A DNA stretch of 64,000 bases from Rhodopirellula islandica (GTDB lineage Bacteria > Planctomycetota > Planctomycetia > Pirellulales > Pirellulaceae). Position 1 is the first letter of the stretch. Every line of letters starts with the position of its first letter. The notes below the pieces were generated by a model, which was not told where the DNA came from, searched no databases, and saw only the letters and a list, made by a program, of their open reading frames with translations. Where the stretch lies: positions 1 to 64,000 of the forward strand of contig NZ_LECT01000017.1 in the NCBI RefSeq assembly GCF_001027925.1. Reading direction: 5' to 3'. Positions 36,818-45,111 of this stretch are shown piece after piece. Position numbers and translations under genes: made by a program.

Positions 36818-37669
36818 TCAAGCCGCTTCAGGGTAATCGGTGGATTTCTGATCGGCATCCCGCTGCCCATCGAGCTGGTCGTCCGTCTGCTCCTCGAGGT
36901 CTACTGCTGAAAACGACTCCAGTGCCGTGTCCAGCGACAGGGTCGATGGCTCGCCATCTGGCTCGGCCAATCGACTGGGGGCGTTCGCAGCGGGGGAGAT
37001 GTCCTCTTCGCCGGTGTTCTCGCGCGATGCCACTGCGGCGGCGTCCGCCTTGGCTTGCTCGTCGTCCCCGGATTCTGGTTCGTCCGCTTCTTCTGCGGGG
37101 TCCCCCGAGTCGTCTTGCAGTTCACCTCGCGAATCGAGGTCGCGCTCCAACCGAGCCCGCTCGCTTTCCCACTCCAAGTTCCATGCGGCGGCGGCTTCCA
37201 ATTTTGGAATTTCGGTCAACAAGGCGTCTGCGGCGTTCAATCGCCCGGTGTGCCTCAGCACGGCGGCCAGCAACAACAGTGCAGGTGGATCACGCGGCTC
37301 GATTGACAGCCCAGCTGTCAACGCCTCTTCTGCCAACGCGTAGTTGCCCGTTAAATAAGCGACTTGTGCTTCGGCAAAGCGGTCCGGCTGGTCGCTGACT
37401 TGGCGGGGCGACAACAGCAACGGCAACTCGCGAATCGAACGAACCGTCAACACACCCCAGGCGGCGGCAACGATCCAACAGGCCAGCATGACCAATGCCC
37501 CGGACAACCATCCGGGATAAATGAACTTGGCGATCAGCAATGCGTTGACCACCGCGGCAAACGCGACGGACGCAGGCAGAGCCGACAACCGTCCACGCCA
37601 CCACAATTCCGACATCCCCGGCCACAGGCACGTCCAATAATGTTTCGCTTGGATCGACACGATTTCCAT
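36818..37669 (-). CDS. membrane protein with TPR-like and acidic domains
   Basis: A 283-residue protein. Two hydrophobic helices (about 30-75: SVAFAAVVNALLIAKFIYPGW, ALVMLACWIVAAAWGVLTV) are followed by TPR-like helical repeats (RFAEAQVAYLTGNYALAEEALTAGLSIEPRDPPALLLLAAVLRHTGRLNAADALL) and a long, strongly acidic, disordered tail (about 175-283). The tail suggests a cytoplasmic scaffolding role; the function is unknown. Likely cotranscribed with the DUF1559 gene downstream. Confidence 0.8.
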   Translation of the reverse strand: MEIVSIQAKHYWTCLWPGMSELWWRGRLSALPASVAFAAVVNALLIAKFIYPGWLSGALVMLACWIVAAAWGVLTVRSIRELPLLLSPRQVSDQPDRFAEAQVAYLTGNYALAEEALTAGLSIEPRDPPALLLLAAVLRHTGRLNAADALLTEIPKLEAAAAWNLEWESERARLERDLDSRGELQDDSGDPAEEADEPESGDDEQAKADAAAVASRENTGEEDISPAANAPSRLAEPDGEPSTLSLDTALESFSAVDLEEQTDDQLDGQRDADQKSTDYPEAA

Positions 37670-37758
37670 CGCACGACAAATACGAAATTCAGTGCCTGTG
37701 CAGCAAGTCGAAACGCAGCAAGCGAAACTCGCATCCGTCCAAGCCAGGGAACTTGCTC

Positions 37759-38772
37759 ATGCTGATGGACCCAGAAGCCTTTGCCATCATCATCAGCAGT
37801 GTCCTCGGCGTTTTCCTGGTCATGGGCGTCGGTGCGGTGTGCCGGATTCAGCATTGGTTGACTCATCAGGCCGATGTTTCGCTTGCCAAACTGACGGCGA
37901 AAGTCCTGCTGCCCTGCCTGTTTCTGGACCGGATTCTCGGTGATCCGACGCTGGACTCCCTGGCGTCGGCGTGGCTGCCCCCGGTGCTTGGTTTTTCGAT
38001 CACCACGTTCGGTTTTCTTGCGGCGTGGTATGTCGCCAAAAAGATGGGGCCCTGGGTGGGTTTGAAAACCGACGCCCAGCAACGAGCGTTCGCGTTGTGT
38101 GCAGGGATCTGCAATTACGGCTACATCCCGCTGCCACTGGCCCAGATCACTTACCCCAACGCGGAAGTCGAGATGATTCTGCACAACGTCGGCGTCGACA
38201 TCGCGCTCTGGAGTGTCGGCGTCGCGATTGTGACTGGCAGCAGCGGAAAGAAGGCCCCCCAAGAACAGACAAGTGTGTGGCGCCGAAACTGGAACCGAAT
38301 CAGCCCCGTTGCCACAAGCGCCCCCCTGATCGCTGTGATCGTTGCCCTGTTCCTTCGCGCCACCGGAGCCGAAACCTTGATTCCAACCTCCGTGATGCGT
38401 TCGGTGGGATTGCTGGCCTCCAGCTCAATCCCGCTCGGACTGCTGCTCAGCGGAGCGATCCTGGTCGACTTCCTACGCGCAGCCGACTGGACGGGGTCCG
38501 CACCGGTGATTGGATTGGCGGTTGGTTTCCGCCAGTTGTTCATGCCGGTCGTGATGCTCGGCGTCGCCTCGGTGACGGTGACCGCCACCGACCTGAAGCA
38601 AGTGTTGCTGCTAGAAGCCGCCATGCCATCGGCGGTGTTCCCGATCGTCTTGACCAGGCTCTATGAAGGTGACACGGCAACGGCCCTGCGAGTCGTGCTG
38701 TCGACTTCGTTGCTCGGAATCGTGTTGATTCCGGTCTGGATGGCCATCGGTGCTTGGTGGCTGGGCGTCTGA
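37759..38772 (+). CDS. AEC (auxin efflux carrier) family transporter
   Basis: A 337-residue membrane protein of about ten hydrophobic helices, of the AEC/bile-acid-like transporter fold. Family motifs include LAKLTAKVLLPCLFLDRIL in TM2-3, CAGICNYGYIPLPLAQ, and LLLSGAILVDF; helix 4 to 5 is followed by a charged loop. AEC proteins export or import organic acids or auxin-like compounds; the substrate is not deducible. The start is taken at ATG 37759 (AGGGA upstream); TTG at 37753 also opens the frame. Divergent from the TPR gene. Confidence 0.85.
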   Translation: MLMDPEAFAIIISSVLGVFLVMGVGAVCRIQHWLTHQADVSLAKLTAKVLLPCLFLDRILGDPTLDSLASAWLPPVLGFSITTFGFLAAWYVAKKMGPWVGLKTDAQQRAFALCAGICNYGYIPLPLAQITYPNAEVEMILHNVGVDIALWSVGVAIVTGSSGKKAPQEQTSVWRRNWNRISPVATSAPLIAVIVALFLRATGAETLIPTSVMRSVGLLASSSIPLGLLLSGAILVDFLRAADWTGSAPVIGLAVGFRQLFMPVVMLGVASVTVTATDLKQVLLLEAAMPSAVFPIVLTRLYEGDTATALRVVLSTSLLGIVLIPVWMAIGAWWLGV

Positions 38773-38812
38773 TTCGCGAGTCGCTCCGATCAAACGCTCC
38801 GATCAAACGGGC

Positions 38813-39364
38813 TTACCAACGAGCTTCCATCTGGCTGACAATTCGGTTTGCCAGATCTTCAATGGCTTTCTGTGTGGCTGTGTCGATCGATTGACCAGCT
38901 TCGGGAACAAAGCGTTCGTCCTGACTGAAAAGGATTGTCAGGTCATCCGTGGGGACAATGGAATTCTTCATCAGCAATCGGCCTTGCCGATCCGACCAAG
39001 AGGCTCGGACCTGAATCGCTGCATCCAGAGCACGCACGTAGTCAGCATCGTTCTCGGTCAGTACCCGTTTGGTTTCGTCGACGACCTCGCAACGCAGCAC
39101 CGTGTCGGCGAGCGGGTCCGCCGTGACCTTGTAAGGGGTTCGCAGCTCAATCTCTTTGTTGAGCGCTTCGGTCAAGCGAACACCAAGGTCTTCTCGAAAC
39201 GTCGCATTGCGGATGACCGGCACGTGCACAGTTCGAATGTTCTGCGGGAACATCGAGGCATTGCCGAATTGATACGGCGTGCAACCCGAGAGGCATCCCA
39301 CAACGATTGTGGCAAGAATCCCAAACAACGTCCCTGAATTCGGTCGTCTTGTGCGTTGACTCAT
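38813..39364 (-). CDS. lptE: LPS-assembly lipoprotein LptE-like
   Basis: A 183-residue outer-membrane lipoprotein: leader LFGILATIVVGCLSGC, lipobox Cys about 28, then PYQFGNASMFPQNIRTVHVPVIRNATFREDLGVRLTEALNKEIELRTPYKV and a C-terminal segment with DLANRIVSQMEARW. This is the LptE/RlpB pattern. LptE plugs and supports LptD for delivery of LPS to the outer leaflet. Its ATG overlaps the stop of the TPR gene (ATGA), and it closes the recO-TPR-lptE operon. Confidence 0.85.
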   Translation of the reverse strand: MSQRTRRPNSGTLFGILATIVVGCLSGCTPYQFGNASMFPQNIRTVHVPVIRNATFREDLGVRLTEALNKEIELRTPYKVTADPLADTVLRCEVVDETKRVLTENDADYVRALDAAIQVRASWSDRQGRLLMKNSIVPTDDLTILFSQDERFVPEAGQSIDTATQKAIEDLANRIVSQMEARW

Positions 39365-40569
39365 CGGTAGATCGACTCGTTTTGTTCACCGGTCGACGAG
39401 TTGAACTTGGTTTCCAGAGGTGGCGACCGGCGACTGTCTGGGAAGACTCGCTTGAGCATCATCGCGGTGACTCGCTCAGCGGGAACGGCGGGGTACCCTG
39501 AAATGGCCTCCAAACGCTCACGGGCACGTTCTGCGAAGGGAGTGCTGGGATAGTCACGGAGAATCATTTGGTAGTGCAAGCGTGCCGCACCATACTCCGA
39601 TCGCTTCTCACGAAAGGTCGCTCGGTCGTTCAGCTTTTCAGCGCGGCGGAAGGCGACTTCGGCGGCGGCGCGAGCCACCATCTCGGAGGTTTCTGGATCC
39701 TGCAGGCGATCCGGGAAACGCTCCCTGGTTTGCCGAACCAACTTGTCAGCTTCTTCCAACATCAACCCGCTGTACTTGGGCCCCGCAAAAACCTCGAGCT
39801 TGCATCGGATGCCCATCAGGTGAGCGTTGAAAAAGTGATCGCTCTCGGGAAAGGTTTCGCGGAGGTCCGTCAAGAATTCATCGGCAGTTTCGAAATCGCC
39901 CTGACGCATGTACTCGACGGCCGCGGCCATCGTCGCATCATCGGCCAAGCGTCCGGTTGGATTGTCGTATCGGATTTGGTCCAGGACGCGAACCGCGTGT
40001 CCCTCGGTGTCCAAACGCGGGCGACTGGGGTCGAACAGATTGAACTTGAACCAATCGTCTTCGGTCGCCCGTTCGGTGTCGATCCAGTACTGAGAAATCG
40101 CAAACGCGCGTGCGGCGGCCTGGTCGACATGGCGGTTGTTGGGGAACTCTTTGTTCAAGCGTTCGTAGACGTCCGTCGCATCGGGGAGTTGGTCCGAGAA
40201 GAACAAACTCTCCGCTTGCATGAACATCGCATCTTGCGCCAACGCTGTGCCGGGCTGCGCGTCGGCGGCGCGAGCGAATAGTTTCGCGGCGCGGGCAAAG
40301 TCCTTCTTTTCCGTGCCTTCCGCTTCGCCATCGAGTTCGGTTTGCTTGGTGCGAGCGGCAGCAGCACGGAACAACTGGTCGGCTTCTTGGTAGAGCTCTC
40401 GGGCTCGCTCCGCATCGGGTTGCTCACGCATGGTGAGAAACCGCAGGGCACGGTCAGTGGAATCTTTCGTCGAGTCCCAAAACCCATCTTGGGCCTGAAG
40501 AGAATTCACGCCCAACAACGGAGCAGTAAAAACAGCGAATGCGAGTAACAGCGAACGGCGAAACGTCAC
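39361..40569 (-). CDS. exported TPR protein, BamD-like outer-membrane assembly factor candidate
   Basis: A 402-residue protein with a signal peptide (MTFRRSLLLAFAVFTAPLLGVNSLQA) and TPR-like repeats such as ARELYQEADQLFRAAAARTKQ, AQDAMFMQAESLFFSDQLPDATDVYERLNKEFPNNRHVDQAAARAF and GAARLHYQMILRDYPSTPFAERARERLEAI, the arrangement of BamD (YfiO). No lipobox cysteine, so anchoring differs from canonical BamD. Located between recO (65 bases upstream) and lptE (4-base overlap), consistent with an envelope-assembly role. Confidence 0.78.
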   Translation of the reverse strand: MTFRRSLLLAFAVFTAPLLGVNSLQAQDGFWDSTKDSTDRALRFLTMREQPDAERARELYQEADQLFRAAAARTKQTELDGEAEGTEKKDFARAAKLFARAADAQPGTALAQDAMFMQAESLFFSDQLPDATDVYERLNKEFPNNRHVDQAAARAFAISQYWIDTERATEDDWFKFNLFDPSRPRLDTEGHAVRVLDQIRYDNPTGRLADDATMAAAVEYMRQGDFETADEFLTDLRETFPESDHFFNAHLMGIRCKLEVFAGPKYSGLMLEEADKLVRQTRERFPDRLQDPETSEMVARAAAEVAFRRAEKLNDRATFREKRSEYGAARLHYQMILRDYPSTPFAERARERLEAISGYPAVPAERVTAMMLKRVFPDSRRSPPLETKFNSSTGEQNESIYR

Positions 40570-40634
40570 GAGCAGCTTCCTTCAGTCAAGTTCGAAATGA
40601 CTCGTTGGAGATACTCAACTCGCTCGCCGCGTCG

Positions 40635-41522
40635 CTAGTGCGAATCGAGCTTGCTGGGCAGGAATGCTTGCATTCGCGGCGTCTGCCCGATCAGTGCTTC
40701 CAGAGTACGATTCAGCAACCCACGCAGGTCGCGGTAGATTGCCGGGGTCAGCGTGGGAAACAGGCGGCCAATCGGAAACGCGGCCGTAGGCAGCAGACTC
40801 GGATTATCGGGTCTGGGATTCACCGAGGGCGTGCCCCCTGCGACGCCATTTTCACCACTCCGGGTGGCTGAATTTGCCGCGCCGACCGGGTCTTCACTAG
40901 GGTCGCGGGCCAGTTCACGCAGCGCCCCCAGGGCATCCCAGCTGACTGTCATCAGATGGGTCTGCGCCGGACGGCAGGTTTCACACACTACGCCGCCGCC
41001 GACCAATGAAAACGCAGCACGTCGTCGGCTTCGCTCGACGTCCTTCCCGCACACCGTGCAACGATCGGTTGCTGGCGAATGCCCCAGCAATCTCAAACAC
41101 TGGGCGTCAAAGGCCAACAACGTTTCCGCGACCGGGCCATCCCCATCGATCATCCCCATGGCCGACAATGTCATCTCAAACAATTCGCCGTGCGGGTCGT
41201 CGTCGTCGACCAACAACCGCAGCATTTCCGCGATGTGGTACCCAGCGTGCAGTCGGTCCAACGATCGCTGGGCGCCGCGAAAACGGCGGCGGAGCTTGGA
41301 TTCCGTCAACAAATCCAGTGTATCGCCTGGTTTGTCAATCAACGTGATGGCGCACACTGACAACAGGTCCAACGATCCCTCAAACGGACCTTTCAGTCGC
41401 CGAGCCCCTTTGGCGAGCGCCGAGATCCGCCCGAGATCCTTCGTCAGCAACGTGACGATCAGGCTGGTTTCGCTGAATTCCACCGTTCGCAGAACAATCG
41501 CGGTGGTGGATTGATTGATCAT
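40635..41522 (-). CDS. recO: DNA repair protein RecO
   Basis: A 295-residue protein: N-terminal OB domain (TTAIVLRTVEFSETSLIVTLLTKDLGRISALAKGARRLKGPFEG), helical domain, and a four-cysteine zinc-finger-like pair (CTVCGKDVER ... CETCRPA). An insertion of about 30 Pro/Gly/Asn-rich residues lies near 225-255. RecO loads RecA onto SSB-coated ssDNA with RecR. It is the first gene of recO-TPR-lptE. Confidence 0.93.
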   Translation of the reverse strand: MINQSTTAIVLRTVEFSETSLIVTLLTKDLGRISALAKGARRLKGPFEGSLDLLSVCAITLIDKPGDTLDLLTESKLRRRFRGAQRSLDRLHAGYHIAEMLRLLVDDDDPHGELFEMTLSAMGMIDGDGPVAETLLAFDAQCLRLLGHSPATDRCTVCGKDVERSRRRAAFSLVGGGVVCETCRPAQTHLMTVSWDALGALRELARDPSEDPVGAANSATRSGENGVAGGTPSVNPRPDNPSLLPTAAFPIGRLFPTLTPAIYRDLRGLLNRTLEALIGQTPRMQAFLPSKLDSH

Positions 41523-42206
41523 CGATGAAGTGGGATGGGGTCCGACCCAAGGTTGTTCATTGGTTCAGCGTCAGGGCAGCGATCGCTTGTCCTCGCCAGA
41601 GCAACCGTGAGAAGCGGGCGAACGCCTCCTATCGCCTGCATTGACATCAGCGACACCACGGAAGGCGGCAAGCTGAACTGCTTGGGCATTCCGGGTTGAG
41701 TGTTCCCAAAACGAGTTGCGCCCGGAGGGAGTGCGAGGAACCTTGAAATACACAGCCGTTACATGCAAATCCCATTACTCCTGCGCACCCCGTCCGGACG
41801 CAATTCGCCGCCGCGGAATTTTACCTCCGCAAGCCTTCGCTCTGCGGTGCACTCCATTTGAACACACAGCAAAACTGGGTTGCGAAGTGAATTCTACCAC
41901 GGTGTTTCGTAGTCTAACTACTGGGCCGTTCAGGGAAAGCTGCGTCCAACCGAAACGACCTATTTGCATCTTCCGGGGTGATGTTTGCAACCTAAATTTT
42001 CCCGCACTGTGTCGGATTTGTCCGCTGTCAGCGGATCAATCCTGATTCCGATTGGATTTGACAGGGACACTCTCGCGGCGACGCTCCAATTGACGACATC
42101 TTCCGCCGGGAAACCTGAGAAGTGCCCCGGGGTTCACGACCGGAACGGCGATGCGCATACTGCCGGGTTCCCGTCCAACCTGTTCTCTCAATCAAAGTGA
42201 ATTTCG
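41523..42206. other. 684-base intergenic region without recognised gene
   Basis: Between divergent recO and tpx. No protein-like frame, tRNA or clear terminator was found. A short perfect stem (TCCGCTG/CAGCGGA near 42021) and a TTGACA hexamer at 42058 are present, but the matching -10 is poor. It may hold the tpx promoter and a leader; I cannot place either. Confidence 0.4.
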
Positions 42207-42725
42207 ATGAGTCAAAGTGGTGTGATCACGTTCAAAGGCAATCCGATGACTCTCGCTGGTAGCGAATTGGCAATCGGCCAAGCGGCTCCCGATTTCAGCT
42301 TGCACTACGCCCACGAAGGTTTGAAAGAACTGAAGTTGGCGGACCTGAAGGGCAAACCTTCGATGATCAGCATCGTTCCCAGCTTGGACACGCCCACCTG
42401 TGCGATCCAAACAAAAAAATTCAATGAGCAGTTGGGCGAACTGGGCGACAAGATCAACGCGGTCACCGTCAGCCGCGATTTGCCGTTTGCACAAGCTCGT
42501 TTCTGCGGAGCCGAAAACGTTTCGATGCGAACCGCCAGCGATTATCAAACGCACGCGTTTGGTGAAGACTACGGCGTCGAAATCGAAGAACTGAAATTGC
42601 TCAGTCGTGCTGTCATCGTCTTGGACGCGGATGGCAAAGTGGTCTACAAGCAGGTCGTGTCAGAAGTCACCGAAGAACCCAACTACGACGGAGCCCTGCA
42701 GGCTCTCAAAGATCTGGTTGGCTGA
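42207..42725 (+). CDS. tpx: thiol peroxidase (2-Cys peroxiredoxin Tpx)
   Basis: Reduces hydrogen peroxide and alkyl peroxides with thioredoxin in the cytoplasm. A 172-residue protein with the peroxidatic cysteine in PSLDTPTCAIQTKKF and resolving cysteine in QARFCGAENV, plus FKGNPMTLAG at the N-terminus, all as in bacterial Tpx. The ATG at 42207 is well placed. No oxidative-stress operator was recognised upstream. Stands alone, 165 bases ahead of cdsA. Confidence 0.96.
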   Translation: MSQSGVITFKGNPMTLAGSELAIGQAAPDFSLHYAHEGLKELKLADLKGKPSMISIVPSLDTPTCAIQTKKFNEQLGELGDKINAVTVSRDLPFAQARFCGAENVSMRTASDYQTHAFGEDYGVEIEELKLLSRAVIVLDADGKVVYKQVVSEVTEEPNYDGALQALKDLVG

Positions 42726-42890
42726 TTGACTTGATTGGCAGAGTGAAATGAAGGCCCTGAAAACGTTTTCCTCCGTCGGCAACGTCGACGCGAGGGAAAT
42801 CGTTTCCAGTCAGCCGCTCCTGATATCTGAGTCACCTTTCGTGCCCCGATTTCAATTTCTCGATTCGTTTTTTTTCAAGGACCCCCTTCA

Positions 42891-43946
42891 TTGTTGATCG
42901 ACCGGCTTCGCAGCGCAGCGGTGTTGATAGCGATCTCGATGGGGTGCCTGTTCGCCGATTCGAAATTCAGTGCCCCTGGAACGGAAGGTTTCCTTCTGAT
43001 TCCGTTGCTGCTGTTTTTCGCCCTGGGCACCACCTGGGACGTCACGTCTCTCTTGCTGGCATCTGGCCGCAACTTGTGGCGAACCGGGTGCATGATCGCG
43101 GTGGGAGCAATCAGCTTAGGCTCGGCCATCCCGACCTTGGTCAACGCAGCGTCCCAGTTCAGTGGGGGTGCCATCGGGGTGTACCCTGAGAATTGTCCGA
43201 TCGGGCCATTGGGGTGGGCGATGACCATGGCCATCGCGTCCCTGTTCGCGTTGTTGATTCGCGAAATGCGAACCTATGGCGTGACAGCGACGAACGATTT
43301 GGATACCGCGATTGACTTGGATGCCTCGATCGCGTCCAGCGACACGGCGTCCGAACCCAGTGCAGGCAGCATGGACCGCCCCAGTGGCAGGGACCGATCC
43401 AGCAGCATCGACCGAACCATGCGGGCCGCGTTTGTCTCCCTGTACATCGGGTTGCCAATGAGTTTGCTCTTCTCGATTCGCGGTTTGGGCAGCGACATCA
43501 GCACCTCCTGGGGGCTGGCGGCGCTGTTGACCATGATCGCGGTGACGAAATCAGCCGACGCAGGGGCTTACTTTGCCGGCAAGGCATTGGGCCGCCACAA
43601 ACTGATTCCGCGTCTGAGTCCTGGCAAGACTTGGGAAGGCGCCATCGGCGGAGTGCTCATGTCGACGTTGGTCGCGATGGCTTGTTTCCAGTGGTTGTTC
43701 CCAGCGATGGTTGCCGGTTCGGTTGCTCCTGCCTCGCTTCCCTCGATCGGTTGGGCGTTGATTTTGGGCCCGGCTCTGGCAATCACAGGCATGGTCGGTG
43801 ATTTGGCGGAATCGATGTTCAAACGCGACTGCGGGGCAAAAGATTCCGGAAATTGGCTTCCCGGTTTGGGGGGAGTCTGGGATGTGACGGATTCATTGAT
43901 TGCTGCGATTTTGCCGGCTTTCCTGTGTTTAGCGGCAGCGGCATGA
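42891..43946 (+). CDS. cdsA: phosphatidate cytidylyltransferase (CDP-diacylglycerol synthase)
   Basis: Makes CDP-diacylglycerol for phospholipid synthesis in the inner membrane. A 351-residue, eight-helix protein with SPGKTWEGAIGGVLMS and the CdsA signature region MVGDLAESMFKRDCGAKDSGNWLPGLGGVWDVTDSL. The usual PGHGGxxDRxD is changed to PGLGGVWDVTD, a divergent signature. A Ser/Asp-rich cytoplasmic loop (about 140-180) is an insertion. The start is a TTG at 42891 with AAGGA about 10 bases upstream; TTG 42894 is possible. phoH follows 106 bases later. Confidence 0.88.
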   Translation: MLIDRLRSAAVLIAISMGCLFADSKFSAPGTEGFLLIPLLLFFALGTTWDVTSLLLASGRNLWRTGCMIAVGAISLGSAIPTLVNAASQFSGGAIGVYPENCPIGPLGWAMTMAIASLFALLIREMRTYGVTATNDLDTAIDLDASIASSDTASEPSAGSMDRPSGRDRSSSIDRTMRAAFVSLYIGLPMSLLFSIRGLGSDISTSWGLAALLTMIAVTKSADAGAYFAGKALGRHKLIPRLSPGKTWEGAIGGVLMSTLVAMACFQWLFPAMVAGSVAPASLPSIGWALILGPALAITGMVGDLAESMFKRDCGAKDSGNWLPGLGGVWDVTDSLIAAILPAFLCLAAAA

Positions 43947-44052
43947 CGGCCCCCCGGCCTCCCGTGAATTCTGCCCAATCCAACGCCGCACGATGGTCGG
44001 ACCACGTGTGGGACGGTTAGAATGAGTCACTCTTAATGAAACGCTCTGACGC

Positions 44053-45111
44053 ATGTCGGTCCAATCTGCAATGAACGAAGCCACGCTGTCGACAGCGGGT
44101 CCCAATGAAGTCCTGACGCTGTTCGGTCCTCGCGATCAACACGTGCGAAAGCTGCGACGGCTGTTTGGTGTCGACATCACGCATCGAGCGGGGAAAATCC
44201 GCGTCGCTGGTGAAGAGACCGGCGTGGGGGCGGCGATCCGAACGCTGGAAAAACTGCGTTTGCTCTGCCGCAAAAATGGCTCACTCAGTCTGGGCGACAT
44301 TGAAACCGCGGCCGCCGAAGAGGGTGCCGAAATCGAAAATGGTCGCCCACCGACCCCCAGTGGCGAAGCCATCAACCTGCAGAACGCGGGACGCAAAATC
44401 GCCCCGCGAACGCCTGGTCAAGCTCGCTACGTCGAAGCGATCCGGCAGCACGATTTAACAATCGCGACGGGCCCCGCCGGCTGCGGCAAGACTTATTTGG
44501 CCGTGGCCACCGCCGTCGAAGCACTTCGCAACGAATCGATCAAGAAAATTGTGCTGGTGCGTCCCGCCGTGGAAGCCGGCGAGAGCCTCGGTTTTCTACC
44601 GGGTGACTTGCGAGCCAAGCTGAACCCCTATTTGCGGCCCCTGCTCGATGCCCTGGGCGAAATGGTTGACTTTGACCAAGCCCGTGCATTGATGGAACAT
44701 GATGTCATCGAAATTGTTCCTTTGGCGTACATGCGAGGCCGCACACTCAACGATGCGTTCATCATTCTGGACGAAGCTCAAAACACGACCGTGGCACAAA
44801 TGAAGATGTTCCTGACCCGGATGGGCGAACGGAGCAAAATGGTGGTCAGTGGAGATGCAACCCAGCTGGATTTGCCACGCGGGGTCCGCAGTGGGCTCCA
44901 TGACGCGGTTTATCGGTTCAGCCGCATTCAAGGCATCGCTCAGGTTCGCTTGGGAGCCGCCGACATCGTGCGTCACCGTCTGGTGCAACAAATCGTGGCT
45001 GCCTACGAAAACAAAGACGGCGAAACCGTTGTGGACGAAGTGTCTTCGTCAACGAAACTCAACAGCGACGACGAAGCCATTTCAAACGATCCGGGTGCTG
45101 CGAGCGAATGA
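44053..45111 (+). CDS. phoH: PhoH family ATPase
   Basis: A 352-residue P-loop protein: an N-terminal KH-like region (VLTLFGPRDQHVRKLRRLFGVDIT), Walker A GPAGCGKTYLA, the ALGEMVDF and DVIEIVPLAYMRGRTLNDAF motifs, Walker B FIILDEAQNTT, and GDATQLDLPRG. PhoH proteins are cytoplasmic ATPases tied to RNA metabolism; in bacteria phoH is usually beside ybeY, as here. First gene of a tightly packed operon: its stop overlaps the next start by four bases. Confidence 0.94.
   Translation: MSVQSAMNEATLSTAGPNEVLTLFGPRDQHVRKLRRLFGVDITHRAGKIRVAGEETGVGAAIRTLEKLRLLCRKNGSLSLGDIETAAAEEGAEIENGRPPTPSGEAINLQNAGRKIAPRTPGQARYVEAIRQHDLTIATGPAGCGKTYLAVATAVEALRNESIKKIVLVRPAVEAGESLGFLPGDLRAKLNPYLRPLLDALGEMVDFDQARALMEHDVIEIVPLAYMRGRTLNDAFIILDEAQNTTVAQMKMFLTRMGERSKMVVSGDATQLDLPRGVRSGLHDAVYRFSRIQGIAQVRLGAADIVRHRLVQQIVAAYENKDGETVVDEVSSSTKLNSDDEAISNDPGAASE

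Noticed and set aside
41523-42206. tRNA or structured RNA in the long gap
   Set aside because: No acceptor/T-arm pattern (GGTTCGAATCC-like) or convincing fold seen by eye.
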